The notes below the pieces were generated by a model. It searched no databases and was not told the DNA's origin. It saw only the letters and a list, made by a program, of their open reading frames with translations. Positions 12,082 through 24,545 of a stretch of DNA of 64,000 nucleotides are shown here, piece after piece. The translations under genes were made by a program, and so were the position numbers. The stretch's first letter is position 1; every line of letters starts with the position of its first letter. Source of the DNA: Apus apus (taxonomy: Eukaryota > Chordata > Aves > Apodiformes > Apodidae); assembly GCF_020740795.1 (NCBI RefSeq), contig NC_067284.1, positions 94,665,440 through 94,729,439 on the forward strand, given 5' to 3'.

Positions 12082-13206
12082 AGATAAGTAACATGTCATC
12101 TTCAATGGCTACTCTGTGCAAACACTTCCCCACTTTCTTACCACCACTTGCAAATCATTCAAAGGCTTTTTCTTCTTATAGCCATTTTTCACAATAGGTG
12201 TCATAATCTTCAGGGTGAGGCCCTCCCTGTCCATGAGAGACTGGTCACTGTGCAGTGCTAGAGCAAAATCAGGACCCAGGGAGCAAAGGAGCTTCCTTGT
12301 ACAGCGCATTGCTTTGAGACACTTATGTTGTATGTGTTTTTTTCTGCATTTAGAGCTCTCTGAGCTCTGCTGGCTGCCAGGAACCTCAGCACCTCTGTTC
12401 ACAGTGGCATGAACAACATGCAGCTTTCAGGAGACACCATAGCAAGCAATATTTACCTTTTGGCCTCAATTCCCCAGTTCAGGGGCTAGGACTTCCCCTT
12501 GCCTACTTGCCTCATCTTCCTGTCACAAACAGCTTTTCACCTGTGACACAAGGAAGCAAGCTTGAATGAAGAAAAGGGTGAAAAAAGACAGTTTTCTCTA
12601 CAAAGGTTTATTGATGTTAACATCAGGTGGCTCTGGGAACAATGTTTCACACAGACCAGACACATCCCTCAGGAGCATCCCCCAAGACAGAGGAGACAAG
12701 GCCTCCATACAGGCACACAGAATGGGGATGCCAGATGGAGTGGAGAGAGAGCCCTCTCAGGACCTTTAAAACCACAGGTAGTTTCACAGATGCTGTTCAG
12801 AAACAAAACAATACTCAAGTGGGAACGGATGGGAACAAAAAGCTTTAAAAAAGGCAAGGTCAGTTTCCCCTCATCATCCTCTTCCAGGGGGCTCAGGTCA
12901 GAGCACCTGTGTGAGCATAGGACTTGCTGCTCTGCTGGGGACAGCCCGCAGCTCACCCAGCCTCAGCCTTTCTTCTCCTCCAGCCTCTCCTGACCTCCAG
13001 CCCTGGCTCATCCCAGTGGTTTCTCTCCTTCCCTAGGGAAAGATGCCTGCAGGAGTTTGTGGGCCTGTGGTTATTTTGTTTGCTTGCTCCAGGGTACTCT
13101 GCTGATGCACTTTGATCTAGCCTCTAAACAAAATGCAGACTGAAATTGGAAGTGCTGCTTGCCCCTGAGGGCACAAGAGCCAGCAGGTGGCCCATTGTCA
13201 CTATCC

Positions 13207-13535
13207 TGGTCCAGTACCTGAAGCTGGTCTACAAGAAAGCTGGGGAGGGACCATTTTCATGGGCATGTAGTGCTAGGACAAGGGGTAATGGCTTTAAAGT
13301 GAAAGAGGGTAGATATAGATTAGACATCGGGAAGAAATTTTCACTGTGAGGGTGGTGAGATGCTGGAACAGGCTGCCCAGCAAAGTTGTGGCTGCCTCCT
13401 CCCAGGAAGTGTTCAAGGCCAGGTTGGATGGGCCTTTGAGTAACCTGCTCTAGTGGGAGGTGTCCCTGCCCATGCAAGGGGGTTGGAACTAGGTGATCTT
13501 TAAGGTCCTTTCCAACCCAAATCATTCTAAGTTTC
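13207..13535 (+). mobile_element. CR1 LINE, 5'-truncated 3' end
   Basis: The translated text reads Q-Y-L-K-L-V-Y-K-K-A-G-E-G, then a T-R-G-N-G-F-K motif and R-L-D-I-G-K-K-F, the C-terminal part of CR1 ORF2. The CR1 3'UTR follows, with 'ccaggttggatggg' and 'ttggaactaggtgatctttaaggtcc', ending near 'atcattctaa'. Only the last ~330 bases are present, the usual outcome of incomplete target-primed reverse transcription. The left boundary is approximate. Confidence 0.9.
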
Positions 13536-16503
13536 TAGAAATATGTTGCTCGGTGTTGGTCAACAAAAGGCGAAAACCTTTTTGCTCTAAACAAAGAACT
13601 AGCATAAAGCTGTTTGCCTGCAGAAAAAGAGAGAGTGTGCACTTAGACAGAAAGCCTGGTGCCTATAAGACAGTATCCAATCGTTAATGATTGTGTGGTG
13701 CAGTCTTCATTATTGACAGTCACCTCAAGCTATCCAAGAGAAGTAGTTACTGGTGCTAATTCAATAACTGAGAGACATGAGTCTGCCTTTTAATTGTCAG
13801 TAAACAGCACTTTTATTGGAAAATATAAGATGGAGTAAGCAAACTGACCTTCACATGCCTACCAAAACACTGATGTTCCTCAAGACAGATTTAAGCCTCA
13901 CAAATATCTACATTCTCTCTCACAAGCACCTCCAAGTTTGTTTGTTTTTTTTTAATCATAGTGGGGCATCTTACAAAATACTGTGTTCACACTTAAACAG
14001 CTTAGTCCCAAGTCCTTCCTGCCTCTGAGGCTTATGTCATTATTCAGCTGGTACAAGACACTTGGGCTTCTGGAAGCCTACAAACATTCCTCTCCTGGAG
14101 ATTTACAGAGTATAAAATAGTCATGGATTCAGTCTATCTGTAATGTAGTGTGTTTGTGTGGGATGTAGCACTGTCCTCCCCACTTGGCAGGTGAGGAGGT
14201 TGACACATTGTATACTAACACCAGCATTTGCAAATATTTTCCTAAAGTTAACTACTAAGTTCTTACTTTGGCATTCACAGAAAAACAAAAAGGCCTGTTT
14301 CAGTTATGTTCTCCTTAATTCCATGGCAGCTGCAGATATTAAACATATATATAAAATTTGGGTTGTTGATCTAACTACTAAAGAAATGTTTCAGAATGTG
14401 CTCCAGGGGAAGGATGCTGTAGCATAAGTGGGGACCTGTGGCATGGAGCAGTAAGAGAAGTGATTCTCCCCTTTTTACCCTATGATTATTTATTGATAAT
14501 CATATTGAATATTAAAAGCTCCATTAATGTCACTTGGTAACATCTAACCCCAAATTCAGCATTCCGAAATAGGACATGCTCAAAGTAAGACTGATTATTT
14601 ATCTGTAGTTCTGATTTCTTTTTAGACATTCCTTAAGTCAAAGCATTTATTTGTGATACCACAGAACCCTCTGCCTTTTACAGGATCTATCCCTCTCTTT
14701 CAGTGCAGGGAATGGACTGTGCTGATAGTATCATCTCAATATTTTGTTGCTCTTCAACGATGAGAAGGTGAGCAAGTTTTATTTCCTAAGCATCATTCAA
14801 ATTAATCAAATTTTATAATTCTATTATGAGACATGAGGGCACTATTACTCTCTCAAAACTGTGTACAAAACTGAGACAGAGAGAAGGGTCAAACTATTAA
14901 CTGTAGGTCCTCAGTTTGGCCCAGCCACTTCTGCTTCCATAATATGTTAATATTATAGAGAAGTTATACTTTAATCACAGTTTCATTATGTTGGTGCCAC
15001 ATATGACTGCCCAAATCTGGAAATGAAGTCAAATATTTTAACTTGATGAAAGCTGGTCTTCTGCCTTCTCTCCATATCCATCTTCATTCACTACGTGGTT
15101 TTCATTTTCCACATGAACCTGATTCATTCCTACAGCATGTTCATCCTGTTATTGAAAAGTGGCTTGTGGGAAAATGGTTCTTGCTCCTGTCTTTAAAAGC
15201 TGTCTTCACATGTCTACACAATGGTAACAAAACAAGGTTATGCTTTCTAAGAGTTTAGGTTTCAGGATGGCGTTTTGCCAGTGAGTTTATGGTGTATGTT
15301 GGGGTCGCTGGCTCACTCTGGAGGAAGTGATCTCTAGGTCAGATGTGTCTGCTTCCCCACTGACCCCCCCGACACTTCCCTGCTTAGATGAGAGGGTCTT
15401 GGTCTCCATGCCCGGAATGTTGCACCCTCTTGGCAGACACATCACAGGCCTGATCCCCACAATCAATTCAGACTGAGTTTCAGTGCTTGTTGATTAAGCT
15501 GTTGGATTATTATTTTTTTTTAATCTGGGAAAAGGAAATATGTTATTTTACCTTTTAAAATTTGAGATTTGTTGAACTGTTGGAAAATCACCGACCAAAC
15601 AATTTAACAAATTTTCAAACAGCTGCAAGCAAAGTCTTACAGCAGGAGAGGCTGTAAAGCTTTTAAGGGAAGCCCTCAGGGACACATGTTGGGGTAGATG
15701 ATCAGCCAAATTCAGAAGCACAGGAAAGCACCTTTGCTGTTCTTATTCCTGTTCAGTAGGATATTTCTTGTCATTCTAAACCACTGTCAAGCAGTCTGTT
15801 TTGTTGAAAATCTAGACGCATCCATTATCCCTTGACATTTATTGTGACTGTGTGTTATTTAGATGAAAGAGAAGTTATTCATCTGAGAATTACTTGACAA
15901 TATAAATGGTGTTATTTGGGGCTTTTGTTACTGCTACAATTAATCATAAGAGACAATCACTTGTTCATCTAACAAATCGGGCACCTTCCTTTCCTAGGAA
16001 GCACTGATTTTACTATTCTGTCCCATTATAAGGCCAGTTTTCATTAATTTGGCAAAGAGGGTTGAGCAGTAGTTTTTAATTATCTTATTATTTTAATTAT
16101 CTTATCTTTAATTATCTATTAATTATACAAGACATAAACCAAAGGATTCAAAATATATGGCAAAGACTCATAAAGCTCCTTCTTTCCCATAGCTCCTTAC
16201 ATGTGTACACACTGGCAGCCACCCACATGCATTCCTGTTCCACCTGATGGCACATCTGTGACTCCCTTGGGTTAACTGTGTGCAGGTGCAGTGGGATCCT
16301 GGTGTTTCATGAGCCAAATTTAGGGGTGGGGAGTGTAAGATGCGGTGTGGTTGATGGGGGGAAGAAGCGACAGAACGGCTGTCAGGTCTCTGGTGTCTCT
16401 GTGTGAAATAAAAGATAGATTTATGAGGACACCCAAAATCTCTAACATTTTAACTTGTAATTCACATTATTTGTGAGGATGTGCTACTTGTTCATACAGA
16501 TAG
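13536..16503. other. Intergenic, unique sequence
   Basis: No gene is recognisable. Contains an AT-rich stretch at about 16070-16130 made of diverged TTAATTATCTTA-like units. Around 16260-16420 a short G-rich then AATAAA-containing segment looks faintly like a solo LTR end but could not be supported. Confidence 0.65.
16070..16130. repeat. AT-rich short tandem repeat, imperfect
   Basis: Several imperfect copies of a TTAATTATCTTA unit occur in a row. Confidence 0.6.
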
Positions 16504-17350
16504 ATCACGGAATCGTGGAACTGTCAGAGTTGGAAGGGACCTCTAGAGATCACCTAGTCCAACTCCCCCTATAAAGCAGGATTGCCTAGAGCACATTACT
16601 CAGGACTGCATCCAGGCAGGTCCTGAATATCTCCAAAGAAGGGGACTCCACAACCTCCCTGGACAGCCTGTTCCAGTGCTCTGTCACCCTCACCAGTTTT
16701 TCCTCATATTTAAATGGAACTTCCTGTGTTCCAGCTTGTGCCCATTGCCCCTCATCCTATCACTGGGAACTACTGAAAAGAGTCTGGATCCCCTCTCCTT
16801 GCACCCACCCTTTAGATACTCATAGACATTAATAAGGTCTCCCATCAGCCTTCTCTCCTTCAGACTAAAGAGTCTCAGCTCTTTCAGCCTTTCCTCATAA
16901 GGGAGATGTTCCAATCCCCCAGTCATTTTTGTTGCCCTCTGTTGGACTCTCTCTAGTAGTTGCCTGTCTCTCTTGAACTGGGGAGCCCAGAACTGCATGC
17001 AGTATTCCAGATGTGGCCTCACCAGGGCAGAGAAGAATGACCTTTCTTGACCTACTGGCCACACTCTCCCTTATGCACCCCAGGATTCCATTGGCACTCT
17101 TGGCAGCAAGAGCACATTGCTGGCTCATGGATAGTTTACTGTCTACCAGGACTCCCAGATCCTTCTTCTTGGAACTGCTTTCCAGCAGGTCCACCCCTAA
17201 TCTATGTTGGTGCATGGGGTTCTTCCTTAACCAGGTGCAGAACCCTACACTTCCCCTTGTTGAACCTCATTAAGTTATTCTCTGCCCAGCTCTCCAGCCT
17301 GTCCAGGTCATGCTGGATGGCAGCACAGCCCTCTGGAGTGTCACCCACCC
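16504..17350 (-). mobile_element. CR1 LINE, 5'-truncated, [10 protein letters not shown] type
   Basis: On the minus strand this reads as the C-terminal third of CR1 ORF2. It has an [13 protein letters not shown] motif, then [10 protein letters not shown], then L-F-S-L-K-E-R-R-L and [10 protein letters not shown]. The left end (16504 onward) is the complementary CR1 3' tail with 'gttggaagggacctc' and 'cacctagtcc'. The frame is broken: two overlapping minus-strand open segments (17215-16895 and 17064-16690) are in different frames. The right end near 17350 is approximate. Confidence 0.93.
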
Positions 17351-18544
17351 ATGCAAGGAATATGCTCCAGGACTCTTTATGGATGACTGGACTCTGTACA
17401 TCACTGCAGGATAATGAAAGACTACCTGCTTAGTGATGCTGTGAGACAACAGCTTCTGATAAATGACCTTTTTATGAAGACTACTGAATATCAGCGATTT
17501 ACCTGTTATTTCCCTCTAGAAGCAATGGTGATTGAATGCCAAAAATAATGCCAAAAATAATTAATACAAGAGACTTCGTTTTCTTTCTCTCTTACAATAA
17601 GAGAAAGCTCACTTATTTGTGTAGGAATAATGAGATATGCAAACAAGTGCCAAGTCCCCTGTCTGTAGGATAAAAGTTGTATTTCAGGGAAATGAAAAGA
17701 GAGAAAGCAGCATCTAAGCAAAAGAGACAAGCACACCTGTTTCTTCCTGATTACCCCCAGTATCATTTTCTATAGGATGCCACAGTACATACACAGTTGG
17801 ATGCCAGACCTCTTTTCCTTTGGGGTAGTCTACAAAGCATGTTTGGTGGCATATAATGCAAGACTGACAAAGTCAGAAGCTCCCTTTAAAAAAAAGAAAA
17901 AAATGAAATATTTTCACAGTTATGAAAAGAAGAACTTCAAAAAGATTTCAGAAAGATTTCACGGCTGCACTCCAAGGCACTTCAGAGTTGACTGCCAAAG
18001 GATTAAGTCTCCAGTAAGATAAAAATATCTGTATATGTGCACAGATACACAAAACCACATTCAATGTATGTCTAAAAACCTATTCAGATTATATAAAATT
18101 ATTCAAACTGTCACAACCACTAAGACAAGATGGCAATGTCTCAATAACTTCCTTGCTTTGCCCTTGTGTCTGAGGTCCACAGAGACTTTGCCAGAGAAAG
18201 GACTCCGTACAAAATCCAAGCTGTGAGCCCATCCCCTGTCGTACTGCCATAGCTCAGGGGGCATCCCTTCCAACCAGACTTACAACTGCTTTCCAGTGCA
18301 CTTATGTACCCTGCAAACATAGGTAAGCCTATTTGTCAGCTATTAGTTTTTAATAATTCTGGAAACTTGCTCTGAGTTTATTTATTAATGAATATTTATT
18401 TGCTATGTCGGATTTGAACTTGGCTACTGCTCTTACCACCACCCAGTTTTCAGAGCCATTTTACTATGACACCTCTGAAAAATCCTCTTTTCCTGAAAAG
18501 TGGATGAATACTCTAAATGTCTGACAAGGGGATATTTTACTCCC
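17351..18544. other. Intergenic, unique sequence
   Basis: Separates two CR1 copies. AT-rich, with only short random open frames; I see nothing identifiable. Confidence 0.65.
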
Positions 18545-18851
18545 TTTTTACAAGGAGTCACATGGAAAGGGCAAGGGGTAATGGGTGCAAATTACTCCTG
18601 GTGAGATCCTGGTTGGACATCAGAAGAAAATTTTTCAGTGTGAGAACAGTTGGACATTGGAACAATCTCCCTAGGGAAGAAGTGGTGGATTCCCCAACAC
18701 TAGACATTTATAAGACTCAGCTTGACAAGGTGCTGGGCCATCTCAACTGTGTTCCTACCCAGAAAGGTTGGACCAGACTATCCTTGTGGCCTCATCCAAA
18801 CCAGCATTCTATAGTTATGATTCCATGATTTCATGATTCTATGATTCTATG
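18545..18851 (+). mobile_element. CR1 LINE 3' end with octamer tail
   Basis: Plus-strand CR1 3' end. The translation shows N-G-C-K-L, W-L-D-I-R-R-K-F-F-S-V-R and H-W-N-N-L-P-R-E-E motifs, the very C-terminus of ORF2. The 3'UTR ends in repeats of the ATTCTATG octamer (18820-18851), the diagnostic CR1 terminus. Divergence from its neighbours suggests a different, probably older, subfamily. Confidence 0.92.
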
Positions 18852-19338
18852 AAATGGATGCTGTTTAAAGGCAGTTTGGAAAAAGGAAGCTAAATAGCAA
18901 GTGTAAGCATAATTGCAGTAACTAATCAAATTTGGTCTTTGGCTGGAAAATGCAACTGCCCAACCTGGCAAATGGCCAGGTGGTCATGCTCATTAACTTC
19001 ACACCACCTTAATTTTTTATTAAATGGCAGTCTTCTACACCTAGGAGGGAGAACATGGATTTAATGAGGGAGGAACGTGGAACTGACAAGGCAATACCTT
19101 TCTTCCTGATTAAATATTTCATTAAAACTTGTATGCAGTTCAGCCACTTGTAAGTCATGATGAGGCAGGGAGGAAATCTGTGCTAGCTAGCTAAATGTTT
19201 TGCATAGAAAGACCAAGGAGAAATAAGGAAAAGGGCTGAATTTCAGCATTTTAAGATTAATAAAAGAGTAATTTTTCTTGCAGGTGAATGTTCTTAGTAG
19301 GCAATAATATATTGAATATTCAGTGACTATTCAATTCA
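18852..19338. other. Intergenic, unique sequence
   Basis: About 490 bases between two CR1 tails; nothing recognisable. Confidence 0.6.
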
Positions 19339-19490
19339 GCAGTGGAGGCCCTATCCCTGGAGCAATTCAAGGTCAGGCTTGATGGGGCTCTGAGCAATCT
19401 GTTCTAGTGTGAGATGTTCCTGCTTATTGTAGGGGGGTTGAACCAGATGACCTTTAGAGGACCCTTCCAACCCAAGACATTCTATGATTC
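19339..19490 (+). mobile_element. CR1 LINE, very short 3' fragment
   Basis: About 150 bases matching the CR1 3' end: 'gcagtggaggccc', 'aggtcaggcttgatgggg', 'gttgaaccagatgacctt', then 'ccttccaacccaag' and a terminal 'attctatgattc'. Severely 5'-truncated. Confidence 0.9.
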
Positions 19491-19678
19491 ATTCTGAATT
19501 GAGTCTTGAGGTTTGAGCTCTCCTTCTACTGTTAAGCCTAATGACTAACATGAAAGAGGTTGCTGGTCCAACTTGCCCAGCTAGATTGTTGCATTGGCAG
19601 GCATGTTTTGTCAGAACACATTAGGCATTTCAACAGCTGCATGTGGGATGGCAGCTGAAGGAAAGAGAGTATTTTAAA

Positions 19679-19682
<4 letters not shown>

Positions 19683-19709
<27 letters not shown>
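19683..19709. repeat. Poly-T run, 27 bases
   Basis: An uninterrupted T run. It could be the tail of a minus-strand retrocopy, but the sequence to its right is not recognisable as one. Its length is liable to sequencing error. Confidence 0.85.
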
Positions 19710-21189
19710 CCTCCAGTGATCAGAATTATTCCAAATGCTTAGGTATAGATTTTGTATGGGAAGCATCAGAGGAAGATTATGGGAGGAATTCTGTCAGCAT
19801 GGAACAGTGACTGAAGACAAGAAATGAAATGTGAGCTTAGCACAGCTCACAGGGTTTCTTTTGGTGAAGGCTGATTAAGTTCTGTGATTAAAACATACAC
19901 AAACAGAAAATGGGGCCTCCTGTTTTGAAGATTTTGTAACATTGAGTGCTGAAAGAATTCATTCAAGGGAAGCTTGAGAGTAGTATGTGAAATAACACAC
20001 AGCAATACTACCATGATGCTTTACCCCTTTGTTATAAGACAGGTCATAACTTTAAAAATGCAAATGAAAGGAGAAGAAAGCCAAAGAATGTTCCATGCCT
20101 CCAGGCCAAGTAGATGACTGGCAGCTCCATTAAAATATTTAATTGTAGTACTTTTCTACATTTATCCAGAACTGGCATGTGCATCAGGGAGTATCTCAGG
20201 GCTGAACTGCTCAGACCTTTCATTCTTGCTGAACTTGAGGAAAATGAATTTTTTACACCATTAAAATTGTTCACATGGAATATTCCTCAGTATTGAGGAG
20301 CTATCATCAATTTCCATGGAGAAACTATAGGAGTGTTTAATTTTAGAGTGCATTGGCTATCAATCGGCATCTGTCTTTATCTGATGAGAGCTGTAGTTTG
20401 AATGCTTTGACTTTATCCTCTCCAAGCAAAGCCTCGTAGCTAGACCTGTATCTTCACTCTGTGCCGTGATTTCCATTTTCTGCATATTATGTGGAGTAAA
20501 GGAGGTCTCTGACATCTCTCTCTCAGCATTTGCAGCAGCAGTACACTGTTTCACAGCAGCCCAGGTTGGCATATAGATTATTGCACTGTTGTTGCTGAGA
20601 TCAGGGAGACTCTATGGATTTAGCAGAAGGTAAAATTCAGATAAAATCTATGAGATATAAGAAACTGTGAGATATTTATGACCTTTGTGTAAACACTCAG
20701 AAGTTGGGATTTATGACACTATTGACCATTTATTAGCTGGAACAGCTGTTGGGAACAAGATAAATAGCCAGTCTAGATTGGACACGAGGCTATTACAAAA
20801 ACCAAGAATGATTTTACTGCTTTTGGAGATTAGCTTAGAACTGTTGGAGCCCTGAGCTACTGTTCATTGTACTTCCAAATTGCCATGTGATCCTGATGAT
20901 GAAATACTAAAGCATAAATTACATGACCTGTCTACAGACTGCATAATGAGCAAAGAGAAATACATTTTACATTCTCTTTTTAGTCTAAAAAATTAACTTC
21001 CAAATATTGGTGTCATTTAGATTAAATAATTCAAAAACATATTCAATAAAAGGAAAAATATTATTAGCCTTCTACTTTTTAACGCTTGTCTCACTAAAGG
21101 TGAGTGTGCTTTAACTGTGTGCTGTAGTTTGGACTGTAATTCAAGCATTTGATATTTAATTCAATGTCTTCACTATTTTTGTGTTCAGA

Positions 21190-21226
21190 TTTAAAAAAAA
21201 AAAAGAAAAAAGAAAGAAAAAGAAGT
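21190..21226. repeat. A-rich (AAAG)n-like tract
   Basis: A run of A interrupted by single G residues. Confidence 0.7.
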
Positions 21227-22764
21227 CAGACATCAGCTTCTGCTAGCTAAAAGACAATTAATTTCACAGGAGAACTGAAAAAGGCACCGATCTCATTGGA
21301 CTATTAATAAAACACAGTATCATTTGAATCTAAGCTGAATGAAATCAGCTGTCAGAATCTTTTGTCCTGATGTCAATTCAACAGATTGCAATATTAGCAT
21401 GCAAATGTCACAGATCAAAGTACACAATTAAGAATGACACTTGAGCTACCATTTTTATTAATAATATCAGTATTCTTTGAAAGCTGATTCCAAACGTAGG
21501 CACAGAAATAATTTATAACAAGATTTAAAGAGCACAGGGTGGTAAATCACAAAAAAACCTCATCTTTTACTAGAAAAAAGGCTGTTAGCTTTAGCACCAA
21601 AATGGCTTTTAGAAGCTTACTAGAGGAACCTACTGCCTGAGTTTGCCCATGCTAATGTTCTTAATCACGTTTCCTCCATCTGTGTCACCCTAAAGAGACA
21701 ATTTCTTCTTGTGTTTTGGAAGCTGACTTTTCAGATTCACACCAAAGTTCAGGTGAGGATAAAGCCTGGCTCAGGTGAGAAGGCAGCAAAACATTATGGA
21801 GCTCTCCTTGCTAACGAGCCTCTCCAGTGGAAGGCTGATGAGATGATGAGGGTTAGATCTCGCTTCCTCTCAAGCGCACAAGATTGACTGATTCCAGGGA
21901 ATTTGCTTTCAGGGGACGCAGTACAGTATGACCTTTCAAGTTCACTGCAAGTCAGCAGTGTTCAGAGCAGAATGGCTGCAGTCAGGCTGTCTGCAACATG
22001 CAGCATATGTGAGCAGCACAGATATCAGGTCCAAATGTCAGGCAGCAGCACGCAGCACTTGAGGGCTTTCTGCGCAGCAGGAATGGGCACAGGCTTCTGC
22101 ACCTGCCAGCCCAGCATTTGCTAGTTTATGCTTCAGCCTCAGTGGCTACAAGGACGCTAAACAAAGTGAATCACACCTAGTCTCTGCCCCTGAGGCACAC
22201 TGGCATGGCACAGCTTGAATCCCTACAGCAAAAATCCCTTGCTCTCCAACACAGGGTACTCATACCTGGATTGCCTTTGGGGATGGCTCCAGGCCAATGC
22301 TGGCCCTTGACCCAGGAATCACCGGGGAGACTCCTCGTAGGCATGCACCAGAAGGCATGCTGAGAAAGGACTGTGCACACGATTGAACAGTACAGCCTGT
22401 GCTGGCTCTGCTCAGTTTTCTAGGCAGGTAATGGGCAGATCATCCATGCTGGGCAGGGAATGAGGGCAGCACGATCCCTGCCATCCTAGATAGTCTCATT
22501 CATCTGCACCAATCTGGCACTCCCTCACCTGCTCCAACCTGGGGAGCTCTCAACTTTTCTTCTTCTAGGCCCTCTCCTCCTCTTCCTCTTACGCAGGATG
22601 GTCTCAGCAGTTTTTCTCCTTAAGGGCTCAGCACAGGCAGCACTAAGGCAAGCTTAACATGGTGCACAAACTTAGCCCCACTTAGATCCTATTGAAATCA
22701 ATGTCTTGCTAAAAACAAAGAGCTACTGAAGGATCGGCTGCTGGTAAGTAGTCAAGATGTAATT

Positions 22765-24545
22765 CCATCCAACCTGGTCTTGAACCCTTCCAGGGATGGG
22801 GCAGCCACAACTTCTCAAGGCAAACTTGGCCAGTGTCTCATCACCCTCATACTAAAAAAGTTCTTCCTAAGGTCTAACCTTAATTTCCCCTCTTCTAGTT
22901 TTAATCTATTACCCCTTGTCCTCTCACTACATTGCCTTGTAAAAAGTCCCTCCCCACCTTTCCTGAAGGGTAGGCCCCTTCAGGTACTGGAAGGCCACTG
23001 AGTTCTCCTCAGAGCCTTCCCTTCTCCAGGCTGAGCAATCCCAACTCTCCCAGCCTGTCTTCATAAGAGAGGTGCTCCAGCCCTTGGATCACCTTTGTGG
23101 TCCTACTCTGGACTCGCTTCAGAAGTTCCATGTCTTTCTTGTGTTGGGGGCTCCAGAACTAGACAAAGTTCTCCAGGTGGGGTCTCATGAGAGCTGAGTA
23201 GAGGGGCAGAATCACCTCCCTTGACCTGCTGGCCATACTTCTTTTGATGCAGCCCAGGACACAATTGGCTTTCTGGGCTGCGAGCCTACACTGGCTCATG
23301 TTGATCTTCTCATCCACCATCACCCCCAAGCCCTTCTCCTCCGGACTGTTTCCGATCCATTCTAAACCCAGCCTGTATTTGCGCTTGGGACTGCCTTGAC
23401 CCAGTTGCAGAACCTTGCACTGGGGCATGTTGAACTTCATGCAGTTTGCAGAACTCTCAAGCCTGTCAATGTCTTCTGGATGGCATCCCTTTCACCCAGT
23501 GTGTCAACCTCACCACACACTTTGGTGTCATCAGCAAACTTGCTGAGGGTGCACTCGATGCCACTGTCCATATAGCTGACAAAGATGTTAAACAGCACCA
23601 GTCCAAGTATCAACCTTTGGGAAACACCACTCATCACTGGTTTCCATCTGGACAATTGAGTCTGCACTCTTTGAGTGTGACCATCCAGCCAGTTCCTTAC
23701 CCAACGGGTAGTCCATCCATTGAATCCATATTATTCCAGTTTTGATACCAGGATGTCATGTGAGACAGTGTTGAAGGCTTTGCACAGGTCCAGGTAGATT
23801 ATGTTGGTTGCTCTTCCTTTGTCCACCGATTCCATGACCCCATTGCAGAAGGCCACCAAATTAGTCGGGCAGGATTTGCCGTTGGTGAACATTGGTGTTG
23901 GCTGTCACCAGTCACCCCTTTGTTTTCCACGTGCCTTCAGAAGGATCTGCTCTGTGATCTTGCTGGGCACAGAGGTGAGACTTACTGGTCTATAGTTCCC
24001 TGGGTCTTCCTTTTCTCCCTTCTTGAAAATGATAGTTATGTTCCCCCTTTTCCAGTCAGTGAGGATTTCTCCAGAATGCCAAGCTTTTAAAATACGATGG
24101 ACAGAAGCTTTGCAACTTCATCAGCCAGTTTCTTCAGGAGCCATGGATGAATCCCATCAGGTCCCATGGACTCATGCACCTTCAGGTCCTTCAGATGGTC
24201 ATGAACCTGCTCTTCTTCTACAGATCTTCCTTTTCACAGTCCATGCCTTTGCCTTTTCTAACCTGCATGATGTGACAAGAGCCTTTTCCAGTGAAGACTG
24301 AGGCAAAGTAGTCATTGAGTACCTCAGCCTTCTCTATGTTCTGCATGGCCAGGTCTCCAGTCTCCTGAAGTGGGCACACATTTTCCCTCATCTTCCTCTT
24401 ATTGCTGACATACCTCTAGAAACTTTTCTTGTTGTTTTTAATATCCCAGGCCAGGTCCAATTCTATCTGTGCTTTGGCCTTCTTTACCCAATACCTTGCT
24501 TCTCTGACAACTTGTTTGTATTCCCCCCAGGATATTAAACGTTGC
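22765..24545 (-). mobile_element. CR1 LINE, long ORF2 fragment with missing 3' tail
   Basis: Minus-strand CR1 of about 1.8 kb, covering the reverse transcriptase region onward. The broken ORF2 shows the RT catalytic motif F-A-D-D-T-K (in the segment 23667-23437), followed by K-F-N-M-P-Q-C-K-V-L-Q-L-G and M-R-P-H-L-E. Further right, the complement of an A-F-D-T-V-S-H-like block and of upstream ORF2 can be followed to about 24.5 kb. Frameshifts and stops make it inactive. It begins at the complement of 'ccatccaacctgg' and lacks the last ~95 bases of the normal CR1 3' end, which the other copies here retain. Confidence 0.92.

Larger units (their letters stand above)
6551..13206. other. Intergenic, mostly unique sequence
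   Basis: I find no gene here. Open frames of 60-143 codons occur on both strands, most densely at about 9.5-13.0 kb, but they overlap each other and show no recognisable domain. The interval holds two G/T-rich tracts (about 7345-7408 and 11962-12081) and a degraded CR1-like tail at about 8484-8520. The rest shows nothing I can name. Confidence 0.7.
19491..22764. other. Intergenic, unique sequence with poly-T and A-rich tracts
   Basis: No gene is recognised. Contains a 27-base T run at 19683-19709 and an A-rich tract at about 21190-21226. The short open frames show no domain. Confidence 0.65.

Noticed and set aside
9485..13115. Cluster of overlapping 60-143 codon open frames on both strands
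   Set aside because: Moderate GC and few stops explain them. No domain, no splice-consistent chain and no start or polyadenylation context that would support a gene.
16260..16420. G-rich segment followed by AATAAA resembling a solo LTR end
   Set aside because: No TG...CA termini, no target duplication and no primer-binding or polypurine site could be identified.
19683..19709. Poly-T as the tail of a processed pseudogene
   Set aside because: Sequence to its right, read on the minus strand, does not resemble any gene I recognise, and no flanking target duplication is evident.
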